From contig NW_003122412.1 of assembly GCF_000003605.2 (NCBI RefSeq), forward strand, positions 1-27,044: a DNA stretch of 27,044 bases, given 5' to 3'. The DNA comes from Saccoglossus kowalevskii. Lineage: Eukaryota > Hemichordata > Enteropneusta > Harrimaniidae. The position numbers were made by a program, and so were the translations under genes. The notes beneath the pieces were generated by a model. That model was given only the letters and a program-made list of their open reading frames with translations. It did not search any database and was not told the origin of the DNA. Positions 1 through 11,109 of this stretch are shown here, piece by piece. Each line of letters begins with the position of its first letter. Position 1 is the first letter of the stretch.

Positions 1-126
1 AATAATATACTCTAATCCCACAGTACTATACTCTAACCCCACAGTACTATACTCTAATCCCAAATTAATATACTCTAATCCCACAATACTATACTCTAAT
101 TCCACAATACTATTCTCGAACCCCAT

Positions 127-530
127 AATAATATACTCTAATCCCACAGTACTATACTCTAACCCCACAGTACTATACTCTAATCCCACAATAATATACT
201 CTAATCCCAAAATACTATACTCTAATCCCACAGTACTATACTCGAATCCCACAATAATGTACTCTAATCCCACAATACTATACTCTAATTCCACAGTACT
301 ATTGTCGAACCCCATAATACTATACTTTAATCCCACAATACTATACTCTAATCCCACAGTACTGTACTCGAATCCCACAATTATATACTCTAATCCCACA
401 ATACTATATTCTAATCCCACAACACTATTCTCGAACCCCATAATACTATACTCTAAATCCCACAGTACTATACTCTAATCCCACAATACTATACTCTAAT
501 CCCACAGTACTATACTCGAATCCCACAATA
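127..530. repeat. Higher-order block, copy A (offset 927 bp)
   Basis: About 400 bp here recurs base for base at about 1054-1457, an offset of 927 bp. The rare landmarks CCCAAAATACT (206 and 1133) and CTCTAAATCCC (451 and 1378) sit at the same distance. This shows recent duplication of a multi-unit block inside the minisatellite. Confidence 0.85.
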
Positions 531-1053
531 ATATACTCTAATCCCACAATACTATACTCTAATCCCACAATACTATTGTCGAACCCCATAATACTATACT
601 TTAATCCCACAATACTATACTCTAATCCCACAATACTATTCTCGAACCCCATAATACTATACTCTAAATCCCACAGTACTATACTCTAATCCCACAATAC
701 TATTGTCGAACCACATATTACTATACTTTAATCCCACAATACTATACTCTAATCCCACAGTACTATACTCGAATCCCACAATACTATACTCTAATCCCAC
801 AGTACTATACTCTAACCCCACAGTACTATACTCTAATCCCACAATAATATACTCTAATCCCACAAAACTGTACTCTAATTCCACAATACTATTCTCGAAC
901 CCCAGAATAATATACTCTAAATCCCACAGTACTATACTCGAATCCCACAATACTATACTCGAATCCCACAATAATATACTCCAATCCCACAATACTCTTC
1001 TCGATTCCCACAATAATATACTCTAATCCCACAATACTATTCTCGATTCCCAC

Positions 1054-1457
1054 AATAATATACTCTAATCCCACAGTACTATACTCTAACCCCACAGTAC
1101 TATACTCTAATCCCACAATAATATACTCTAATCCCAAAATACTATACTCTAATCCCACAGTACTATACTCGAATCCCACAATAATGTACTCTAATCCCAC
1201 AATACTATACTCTAATTCCACAGTACTATTGTCGAACCCCATAATACTATACTTTAATCCCACAATACTATACTCTAATCCCACAGTACTGTACTCGAAT
1301 CCCACAATTATATACTCTAATCCCACAATACTATATTCTAATCCCACAACACTATTCTCGAACCCCATAATACTATACTCTAAATCCCACAGTACTATAC
1401 TCTAATCCCACAATACTATACTCTAATCCCACAGTACTATACTCGAATCCCACAATA
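1054..1457. repeat. Higher-order block, copy B (offset 927 bp)
   Basis: This is the second copy of the block at 127-530. It ends where the units after it diverge (ACAATAATA against ACAATACTA). A different shared block of about 190 bp links about 770-958 to about 1444-1632 at an offset of 674 bp, using the rare landmark CACAAAACTG (861 and 1535). A third duplication, offset 147 bp or seven units, links the ATCAAACAATAC variants at about 2058 and 2205. Confidence 0.85.
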
Positions 1458-2719
1458 CTATACTCTAATCCCACAGTACTATACTCTAACCCCACAGTAC
1501 TATACTCTAATCCCACAATAATATACTCTAATCCCACAAAACTGTACTCTAATTCCACAATACTATTCTCGAACCCCAGAATAATATACTCTAAATCCCA
1601 CAGTACTATACTCGAATCCCACAATACTATACTCCAATCCCACAATAATATACTCCAATCCCACAATACTATTCTCGATTCCCACAATAATATACTCTAA
1701 TCCCACAATACTATTCTCGATTCCCACAATAATATACTCTAATCCCACAGTACTATACTCTAACTCGACAGTACTATACTCTAATCCCACAATAATATAC
1801 TCTAATCCCACAATACTATACTCTAATTCCACAATACTATTCTCGAACCCCATAATAATACACTCTAAATCCCACAGTACTATACTCGAATCCCACAATA
1901 CTATACTCTAATCCCACAATACTATACTCGAATCCCACAATAATATACTCGAATCCCACAATACTATACTCTAACCCCACAGTACTATACTCTAATCCCA
2001 CAATACTATACTCTAATCCCACAATACTATACTCTAATCCCACAATAATATACTCTAATCAAACAATACTATACTCTAACCCCACAGTACTATACTCTAA
2101 TCCCACAATACTATACTCTAATCCCACAATACTATACTCTAATCCCACAATAATATACTCTAATCCCACAGTACTATACTCTAATCCCACAATAATATAC
2201 TCTAATCAAACAATACTATACTCTAACCCCACAGTACTATACTCTAATCCCACAATACTATACTCTAATCCCACAATACTATACTCTAATCCCACAATAC
2301 TATATTTCGATTCCCACAATAATATACTCTAATCCCACAGTACTATACTCTAATCCCACAATAATATACTCTATCCCACAATACTATACTCTAACCCCAC
2401 AATAATATACTCTAATCCCACAATACTATACTCTAATTCCACAATACTATTCTCGAATCCCATAATAATATACTCTAATCCCACAGTACTATACTCGAAT
2501 CCCTTAAAACTATTCTCGAATCCCATAATATTATACTCGAATCCCATAATATTATACTGGAATCCCACAATACTATACTGGAATCCCACAATGCTATACT
2601 GGAATCCTGCAATACTATACTGGAATCCCACAATGCTATACTGGAATCCCACAATGCTATACTGGAATCCTGCAATACTATACTTGAATCCCACAATGCT
2701 ATACTGGAATCCCACAATG

Positions 2720-3345
2720 CAATACATTCGTTTTATGTATTACGCTAATTTCGTTATTATATTTAGGATTGATTTAAAAACACAAAATTCGTTAATCTGA
2801 AATATTTGTATTAAACATTTCAGTAGTTTAGTATGTATTAGTTCGTTTCATGACATCAATATCAAAAGTGTTTGTCGACATTTGGTTAAAATTGCCCAAT
2901 GCCGATATATAAGAGTTAAATAAAGGCAGTTGGCTAACTTTCAATTATTAGTACAATGAGACAAAGCAAGGCACCGAACGTTTTATCGAATTTCTGTACG
3001 CACATATTGGCGTGGTAATATTCGCATTTAAAAGCATAACAAAAGGGGCATTTATTACGACCGTACGGTCTTCCGCATTTTCCTCAGTTACCTCTCACGC
3101 CTTTCCAAATGTATTGATATAGTATGCACTAAAATAGGTTGTCGCTGTTTTAATAGTGACGTTCATAACTATGATTAAATAATCAATTAACTAATTAATT
3201 GCCTAGAGCATAATTTCCAAGAGATGGCCAAGATAGTATATCTATACGTTACCACTGTTATCAAGATGTATTTATATTAAATACAGTTTTGAAAATAATA
3301 AAAATTCTCATTACAGCTACATTTATATATCCCAAAATAATTTAC
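2720..3345. other. Non-coding stretch, no feature seen
   Basis: This AT-rich DNA follows the minisatellite. I see no convincing exon, RNA gene or repeat in it on either strand. Confidence 0.5.
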
Positions 3346-3492
3346 CTTTCTTCCACACATATGTAAGCTGAGATATTTTATATTACTCCCGTGCATGGGA
3401 CGTTTATCTGTTGGCTTGATGTCAAATGACCTACTCGGGCTCGCTGGTGCCGACGGACAAGTAGTCAAACACATTTTAGACCAATCGTCCAT
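3346..3492 (-). CDS. Possible first coding exon of a minus-strand gene
   Basis: On the minus strand an ATG at 3492 opens 49 codons that end exactly at a good splice donor (AAG then GTAAAT, boundary at 3346/3345), phase 0. The peptide begins MDDWSKMCLTTCP and holds a proline/serine-rich stretch and three cysteines. It matches no family I recognise, and I found no clear second exon between 3345 and 2720. It could be the start of a divergently transcribed gene with distant exons, an internal exon, or a chance frame with a chance donor. Support is the open frame plus donor only. Confidence 0.2.
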
Positions 3493-6400
3493 ATTGCAGC
3501 AGACTGGACAGTGCTACTAAGTCCGAATTAGTACACAATTATGTTTTATTATGCTATAAACTTGTACAATATTTGTTCAGATATTATCATTATTATTTAC
3601 TCTTATCATAATGATAATAATAATTTTATTTACGTAAAAAAATGTCATACCATACATAAAATTGTACATGCAGTCTAGATAAAATGGAATCTGAAATAGC
3701 TTAAAAGCTAGTCGGGTCAGATCCCTATCAGAACTCAAAAGCTGGCTATACTATTGTAACTCATACAGGCTGTATGAATGCGAATTTCGTTTGGGGACCA
3801 CGTTGCTTATATTTTATTCAAATACAATATGACTATAACAGCACTATAGCGTGAATTACGCCATGCAGTGCGCATATGCGTTACACGTGTGTACGAGTCT
3901 TCAGTGCGATGGAATGTGGTACATGTACCATTGTTCCCGTAACCTACTCAACTCATTATCATAGGTTAATGATAAAGTCATGAATATTCATTATCTACCT
4001 GTCAACATGATATAGTTCACACCATGATCGAGTTGCAGGTAGATCATGATACAAGGGGTACGCACCAATTTTCTTTCTGAGGTCTGAGATCAATAATATT
4101 TTTAGTAGTTTCTTCTTAGCACAGGTAATCTTGGTCAGGGTTGCCCTATAAAAGCCCTATGGTGATTACAAATAAGTGCATATGTATATACTTGATATTA
4201 AATTCCTAGAATTTGACCCTTGATGTGACCAGACTCAGAAAACAGGTCGCTGTCGCTCAGTGTATATAACGGAACATTGTGATTGGTCGGGAATTCACAG
4301 GTATATTTTCACTCCAATTTGAGCTTATTGAGGGCGCTAGTAAACTAGCAAAACTGTCATAACAAATTGAACGGTTTATAAGTGCGCATGTACATTGCCA
4401 ATATATCAGTTTAGGAGCATTGTCGCAGATAAGTGCAGACATTATTGTACCACAGTAACCGTGGATTCACGTAATTGCTGCTGGCAACAGGTAGGTATAT
4501 TATTCTAAAATACTGTGAACGTAAAATAATGGCCGTCAGGGTTTGTGTTAGCGATACTTACTAATCTCGGATGTCGTCAATCGATCAATGACGTAAGCAT
4601 TGGGTATATACGTTACTCAGCGTATATTGCAATATTATACCAATATTTTGTTCCGAAATAGATTATAAATTACACCTTTTTCATATTATTTTTTGCAGTA
4701 GACAAGTTTAGTTGTAATACCAGCAAATTGCCAATGAATCTAAATATAATAGTAGCGCAGTTATTTTGGTTGATTTGTATAGCGGTGGATGATGTCTAAG
4801 TGCATAAACAAGACAACGTCAATGTAGACAGGTTCATCCATTGTTATCCCACAGGCGTCCAAATTAACCCCTGGCTGTCAAGCAAACGTAGATGATTATA
4901 GATAATAATAATGATATATATTAAATTGTAATTGACCATTCACAGACCAGTCACAGTTTATACGTATTGTGTACATCCGAGTACTCGGAAAATTCTACGC
5001 ACGTCACGATGAAAGTGTGTGCAACATTATCCAGGTCATTTTGAAACAGCATACTTAGTGCTCTATTAAAAACTAAACTAAAATATAGCAATTTTTCTTG
5101 TTACTAAACCGTCAAAACTATGTTTGATTTGATTGAGCTCAACGTGCAAGTGTGTGTGTGCTTGCAGTGGATGCAGCTGACATTACAAAGTATATCTGAT
5201 TCCTCTTTTGGTGGCCGAGAAATATGCCATGTACACACAAAGACGCGTCATGTATGGACAGTCACACTGATACAATCGAGCCCTAATACCGGAATTAATT
5301 TAAAACCCACTTGTCATGTGTTGTACATTCCGAAGACAGCTTATACGTCTTCTAAATATAACTGTCTATTTTTCTATGTATTTTTTATTTTTAGTATAAT
5401 CATGGGTTGGTTTTGATAACGTCAAATCAACTACACAACTATTGATAGTCGAGTTAGGAATCTTTTATTTGATAAACATATGCACATGCAAATCGACCGA
5501 TCGTTTTTACCGTTGTTGCTCGTAAGGACGACCGTCAATCTGCAAAACATACCATCGCAATGTTGATATTCTAATCACGGTGTTCTCCGTATATTTCATC
5601 ATCTTGGGAACGCGAGGACGACCAAGTGAAGGGTTACGCTTATTGACGCGGTATGTTCGAGTTAATTACACAAGTATCATGCCCAGATTCCACATAAATA
5701 TCTCAATGGATAATTTGATAAGGCATTGCATCACGGGAAATTAAAAAGAGAAGGGTTATCACAGCGTCCATCCCATGGGCGTCACTATACTACATTACTG
5801 CACGGTAACCGTGATTACTGTAATGATTCAGAGTCATACCGCCCGGCGTGGTTCTAATAAATCACACGTTTTGATATACGAGGATTCGTGTTAACAATTA
5901 AAGAATAACACCACATTATTTGTTTGCTACAAAGGTGTTTACCTAATCTCACTGTAATGTGGACAAGGTGTCTACTGCACACAGAAGAGTAAACCCAAGG
6001 TTACGAACATCCGGGCAATTGCCATATCCCACCGGAGATCCATGATGGATGATACCGAGCGAATATGGATATATATATGAGTTAGATCGCCTGGGGTACC
6101 ATGATCAGCTACCGGCTCCCTGAAAACGAGATCTCTGAACATGCAATTTGTATGGCATGGTGTTAACTTTTATCTGCGAGAGCCGAATATATGAGCCATA
6201 TACGTTGCGATGCCAGTAGATTATCGCTTTTCGTTGCGGAATCTCAGTATTACCCCTTATATGGCTCTGTAAATATTTATACAACTAAACAACACGCAAA
6301 GCAACACTTATTCATCGAAAATGTTTTGCCGTTTTTAATTTTTTTTTTATGTTAAACACTATTACGGTTTTTTGCTTCCTACTGCTCACTGTCCCAGACA

Positions 6401-8058
6401 GGCTTTTGTCGTAGACCTAGTCCCTCCCCGGTAATAATGAGCGACTCCTGAATTTCATCTATATGACACGTTTCTTCTAATCGGAACATAGTTTTTATTG
6501 AGTCATACTCTTTCTATGATCGATACTCGGCGTCTTTGTGAATTATGTCTAAAGAGTGTAGAGATATACACTGACAACTAATTCCCGGGAAATCACATCC
6601 TCTGGCTAGTTATTATCTTCTGAGATAAAATTCCCATTATTCAAACATCGATTTGTCTCCTTTCAGTCACATGTGACACGAAGGATGGTTGGCGAAGTTT
6701 TTTATGCGCTCCTTTCTTGATTTTCTTTTTTTGTGTGGATAATATTGCGTATGGATACTGAGTATTGAAGTTGTTAGATTGTGTACGAATTACCAGAAAT
6801 GGGAATCCCGTCCATATCTTCAATGAAATATGTCGGAAAAAGGGAAATGTCGTGAAAATATATTACGCAATGTGATGTACACGTGTGCATTAGTGGTGAC
6901 CATTAATTGTTTTCATAATTTGCATTTTCAAAATGCGGGGTGTGGAGCGTATGCTCAAGAGATGTACGGTTGTCATTTTATGAATATTAATGATCTAACT
7001 TGATCAAAAATCATATAGCCCAAAAGTCAGACAACCAAATTCCAGTTCCATTGACGGTATTTCTTTCATTCTAAAACAGACATATTTTCTAGTGGCAAGG
7101 CACACATACTTGATCCTTTCATTTTATTTATTTATTGGGGGCAAATGCTCACTAAACCACTTTGTGCTTCTGCCAAAATATTGCTTGCGATTTTCTCCAG
7201 CTGATAAAGGTATAAGTGGGTACAATTTTCCTTACTATTGCAATTATAACCCACACAGTTCTGGGTTATTAACCCACTCCAAAGCCTACACTTACCTATA
7301 TAACTTGTATACGCACATTTGTTTTTATGTGGGATGTAAATTTACAACACACTGCAAAACAGCCAAATCCATCTGATGTGATTACAATTAAGAAGTAACA
7401 TGCGAATCACGTTGAAAAGTACAGCGTACAATAACAGGTACAGAGCAATTAAAATATATTGTCGGAATTTCCACTGGGGTTTTATCGACAATACCTCAGA
7501 GAAATTATATGCGCTCGTACTTTAGAATGGAAATTGAATTACTAAACAAATGGTGTAGAAAAAAATAGCAATCAAATTAAATTACTTAATTTAACTATAA
7601 TTTGTTACATGACAAGTATTCGCCCAATTTGTTTAAATGTCTGAATTCAACCTGTGCAAGTAAATGACTTGTATACCATGGTAGACGATTGTAGGCATTT
7701 TATTTTTCACTGTTCTTAAACTTGAAGTTCTTGCGAGTTTTTATTAGAAAGACATTTTTGCTGGATTTCAAACACGTCATTTATGTCTACGGAGGAAAAG
7801 TTGCGCGAATTCGAAACTACTGAATTGAAGGCACAATACGGACACAAAAATGAATTTCTAATAGTGTTGTTTAATATTGCACATTGCGGACCAATTCGAA
7901 TATGATTTATCGTGAACTAAACACGTTAACGTTCATTTATTTCACATTATATAGTTAATATTTCGATGAAAGAATACGCACCAATACGCATACCACGCGT
8001 ATCTTTTGTGCGCTGCGACAACAGCGTTTTTAGTTTATCATAAATCAGTATCCAGTAT
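3493..8058. other. Long non-coding stretch
   Basis: Frames here are short (under 100 codons), lack recognisable motifs and have the composition of the surrounding AT-rich DNA. There are small palindromic patches, for example the ATTATCATTATTAT/ATAATGATAATAAT pair at about 3583-3625. No gene, RNA or complete mobile element is evident. Confidence 0.5.
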
Positions 8059-8470
8059 TTGTATTACTCAACATTCAATATGTCAGACATCAGTATTGAA
8101 ACTCTCCTCTATGTAACTATCAGGGGTAAATCTCTCTCTCTGGGGTCCTCCACACTTGTCAGGGGGGAAACTCGTCTCGTCTCTATATCTCGTCCCCTTG
8201 AGGTACGGGATCGGGAAAGTCACTTTAACTTTACAGTCAAATAAGGCACACACAACGAAATACGTTTCAACTCTCGTCTTAGTCGATCTTTTGGAGCACT
8301 CTATAAGACACAGCGCCCTGGGGAAAAGTCCCCAAGACTCTCACAAGGCTGAACCAAGACTCGCCCAAGACTGGACTCTCGACTCTCAGACTGCCCAGGA
8401 CTGCACTCTCTCTCTACTGCGTCTATCGTAGAGTATTCGCCAAGACCAACTCAAACTCTCTTTATTCATT
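8059..8470. other. TC-rich unexplained block
   Basis: This stretch is markedly richer in C, T and CTCTCT runs on the + strand than its AT-rich surroundings. It holds GACTCTC/GACTCGC-like motifs repeated at irregular spacing and a short palindrome (GGGGAAAAGTCCCC, about 8321-8334). Its edges are fairly sharp, so it may be an inserted repetitive element such as a solo LTR. I see no terminal repeats or target duplication that would prove it. Confidence 0.3.
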
Positions 8471-9309
8471 TTCAAAACTCTAACCAATTACAAAGCAGTA
8501 AAAAGACTCTAATGCGTAAACTTCAATCATAAAGCCAATCACACTAAGTACTGAATACGTCATATCTTTTGATTAATCGTTCACTACATTAATAACTATG
8601 AAATACCAACTGTCAGAATCGCGACGGATATCTGGTAATTAGTTCCAAATCACTGAGCCAAGTTCCGTCCAAAACTTTAAATAGACCTAAACGATGACAG
8701 ACATAACACAGCAATTCGCTAATAATCAGTTAATTAAGTCGGTTAACAGATACGCGAAAACAAATTCATGACATAACATCTAAATAATCCCATGTGACAA
8801 AATTCACAATATATATATATAGCAATAGTTACACGGGAACTGTTAATCGTTTTCTCACAGGAGAGTTAATATTACATTAAAGAAAAAAAAACCTTGCAAG
8901 CAGAATTTCTCTGGTCCTCAAAATTATGTTAATAATTACAGGCAAGTATCATACACTCGGAAAAGAGGGATGGACAACTACAGAATTTCTATTGTACTAT
9001 GCTCTTTTGCATTGATTTAGTACATAAACAACAACACATTCTAACGCATTGTTTATTCAGAAACTTCTGGTAATCACATAATATAAGTCAAATAATCTTC
9101 AAGCACATACCAATGACTAGTACATTTACGGAGACATAGAAAACAGAAAATTGATAAATTGGGGTTACATGACATCAAAATACAATGAAGTTTGTGAAAT
9201 ACAGATCATCAGAGTGACTCTTTTGTTCTACAAAGATAATCTAATTAAGTGTTTTAATTATGCAAAACAACATCACACATGTTTATTCTGTCTAATCTTG
9301 TGTCTTTGT
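8471..9309. other. Non-coding stretch, no feature seen
   Basis: AT-rich DNA with short frames only. The last part, up to the LINE fragment, may belong to the same decayed element but has no motif that shows it. Confidence 0.4.
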
Positions 9310-9565
9310 TATCCCTCTTCTCAGATGTTTCAAAAATGGTTGATTCTCAATCTGGGTTTCAGCAATTCCAATCGTGCTATACCGGTCAATTATTTTAACT
9401 AATCAACGTTTGCAAAACAACGATTCAAGGTTTTTTTAAAAATCTTTATGAAAGGCATTTGATCCTATTGATCATAGTATTCTTTTTATCCAAACCCGAA
9501 TGTTACGATGTTAATACTAAAATTGTTTCACTCTTGTCTAGACGAATCTTAATTCATTATATGAA
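9310..9565 (+). pseudogene. Decayed LINE reverse-transcriptase fragment
   Basis: Short translated pieces on the + strand match the order of motifs in non-LTR retrotransposon reverse transcriptases. One frame reads DSQSGFQQFQSCYTGQLF followed by LINV, like the QSGFR....S.T..L conserved block. About 100 bp further on another frame reads KAFDPIDHSILF, the palm-domain DxxKAFDxVDHxILL motif. A third frame then reads CYDVN and SLLSRR, like the Y-G-(V/F)...-SYLSxR block. Stops and frameshifts lie between the pieces, so this is a dead fragment. The clade cannot be told. Upstream and downstream limits are approximate. Confidence 0.55.
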
Positions 9566-10084
9566 CACAAAATTGGTCTTCATCAACCCGTTGAGCATTT
9601 GATTTGGATATGTTTGCATAAGGTTATTGGGAGAGGGTAGTTTGTCAGTCGATAACACATGTTCATTAATAAAAACAAAATAAAATGCAACTGTTTCTTC
9701 TCGCCCGAACCGTTGTAAACCCCAATTAATATGGATCAATAATATGCATATTCAAAATGTTACAAATCATATGTTGCACGCATGCGTGGATTTAGGGAAA
9801 GGTGGACCAGGCGCGCCTCCGATCACAAGGAGATTCAATAGCACGACCCCTTACCAAATTTCTGGTTCTGCAATTGGCACGGGATTGATATTTTACGGTG
9901 ATAACACTCGCGAGATTCGAATACATGGTGATTATAATTTAATATGGATGTGGGAGTTACCACTGACCGGTAGGTGTGACTTTATCCATACTATCATGCC
10001 GATTTTATTTGCAAGTAATTTGTTAAATAATGTATTCGGAGCCTCTAATGCAAATTACACAAGTCGCAACTATCTTCTATATAT
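9566..10084. other. Non-coding stretch with a weak open frame
   Basis: A 117-codon + strand frame (9744-10097) runs through this stretch into the microsatellite, but its composition is ordinary and it shows no domain. No other feature is seen. Confidence 0.4.
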
Positions 10085-10090
10085 AAAGTA

Positions 10091-10129
<39 letters not shown>

Positions 10130-10138
10130 ACAAACAAA

Positions 10139-10220
<82 letters not shown>
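10085..10220. repeat. (TAAA)n microsatellite
   Basis: About 135 bp of near-perfect AAAT/TAAA tetranucleotide repeat, interrupted once by AACAAACAAAT near 10130. It lies roughly 270 bp upstream of the predicted TATA box of the channel gene. Confidence 0.97.
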
Positions 10221-10223
<3 letters not shown>

Positions 10224-10486
10224 AAGGATTGATTGTATATTATATCATTTAAAAATATACATCTAAGAGATGTTTTTAATTGACGACTCTTACAAAAAAG
10301 ACGTAATTACGAGAGGAATTCCCGCCTTGATAGATGACGTAGAATTCACAATCAACATAATATAGTAATGGAATTTTCTCACGTACATTGTCACTCATGG
10401 TGTCGTGTATATGGCATGTCCCACGTCCATGCTGCCAGTAACATCGTGTAATTACGTTGGCTGCTACACGCAGCGAGTGGTTACGC

Positions 10487-10494
10487 TATAAATA
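10487..10494 (+). promoter_or_regulatory. Candidate TATA box of the channel gene
   Basis: TATAAATA lies 129 bases before the predicted start codon, which would place transcription start near 10515-10520 and give a 5' UTR of about 100 nt if there is no upstream intron. In such an AT-rich genome a TATA match has limited weight. Confidence 0.35.
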
Positions 10495-10583
10495 ACGCAT
10501 ATCTCCAGGGAATGACGTGAACACATTTTGTTATAATTTATTTGCTCGACAGGGAGACGACTCAGTACTGCCGACCGGGCGGG

Positions 10584-10610
10584 ATGAGAGCGCATGGTAG
10601 GCACATCTAG
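10584..10610 (+). promoter_or_regulatory. Short upstream ORF (8 codons)
   Basis: An ATG at 10584, in the same frame as the channel start, is closed by TAG at 10608-10610. The in-frame stop shows that the coding sequence cannot begin further upstream in this exon, which supports 10623 as the start. It matters only if the transcript includes this region. Confidence 0.4.
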
Positions 10611-10743
10611 AAGATTATTAACATGTCGACCCAGTTACAGCGGCCACTTCCCGTCAACGGACCATCGACGGACCTCTTGCAAGATTACCGCTCAGCACAC
10701 GAAGAGGGCATCACTCCAATGGAGGAGCCGCCCAAAGAAGTAA
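10594..10743 (+). promoter_or_regulatory. Upstream ORF overlapping the channel start
   Basis: An ATG at 10594 opens 49 codons in a different frame, ends at TAA 10741-10743 and overlaps the first 121 bases of the channel coding sequence. Its initiation context is moderate (C at -3, G at +4), while the main ATG has A at -3. Ribosomes using it would miss the main start, so it could lower translation. This is inference from position only. Confidence 0.35.
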
Positions 10744-11109
10744 TAATGAAAGGGGACAATCCTTGCGATGCTATCATTGGGAACTTTGCATCGTCTACTA
10801 CCGTTCACGGACTACCACATATCTTGAGCTCCACCTCGCTGCGTGCCAAACTGGTCTGGGCTGCGGTGTGCCTGGTCGCAATCTGCGTGTTCGCATATCA
10901 GTCCTCCGAACTGATCCACCTGTATCTGCGATTTGAAGTCCGAATGAAAATAGAAACTGGTACTGCTGAAAGTCTATCTTTCCCGGCCGTTACGATATGC
11001 AACACAAACACGATCCGCGCATCAGAGGCCGTACGAAGTGGATTTGCCGAGGTAGTGAAAACCGATCCACAACATCCAGAAAGTATTCATCGCAAGCTGA
11101 TATATAAGA
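10623..11109 (+). CDS. Channel exon 1: N-terminus, TM1, start of ectodomain
   Basis: Codes for 162 residues plus one base (phase 1), ending at a consensus donor GTAAGT. The start ATG has A at -3 and is the first ATG after an in-frame stop at 10608. Residues 1-60 are a polar cytosolic tail. VHGLPH (61-66) holds the HG pair conserved for gating in DEG/ENaC channels. A hydrophobic run at about 75-94 is TM1, and SFPAVTICNTNTIR (119-132) is the family signature just outside the membrane. Confidence 0.93.

Larger units (their letters stand above)
1..2719. repeat. 21-bp minisatellite array with higher-order repeats
   Basis: The array is built from a 21-bp unit of the type CTCTAATCCCACAATACTATA, about 129 copies, and is cut by the left edge of the window. 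Variants differ at a few fixed positions (ACAATA/ACAGTA, CTCTAA/CTCGAA, CTCTAACCCC) and by an occasional 22-bp unit with CTCTAAATCCC. From about 2540 the units change to a TACTGGAATCC type and the array stops at about 2715. Because 21 is a multiple of three, stretches stay open on both strands and translate into heptapeptide repeats (NPTILYS on +, GLEYSIV on -). These are by-products of the repeat, not genes. The + strand is almost free of G. Confidence 0.97.

Noticed and set aside
1-2719. Long heptapeptide-repeat open frames on both strands
   Set aside because: They exist on both strands at once and follow from a 21-bp unit without stops. Units with an extra base break them, and there are no start, signal or splice features.
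5120-5416. 98-codon + strand frame
   Set aside because: No motif and AT-rich codons at the end. It is indistinguishable from chance in this composition.
9744-10097. 117-codon + strand frame before the microsatellite
   Set aside because: No domain, ordinary composition, ends inside the TAAA repeat, and has no splice or promoter context that supports it.
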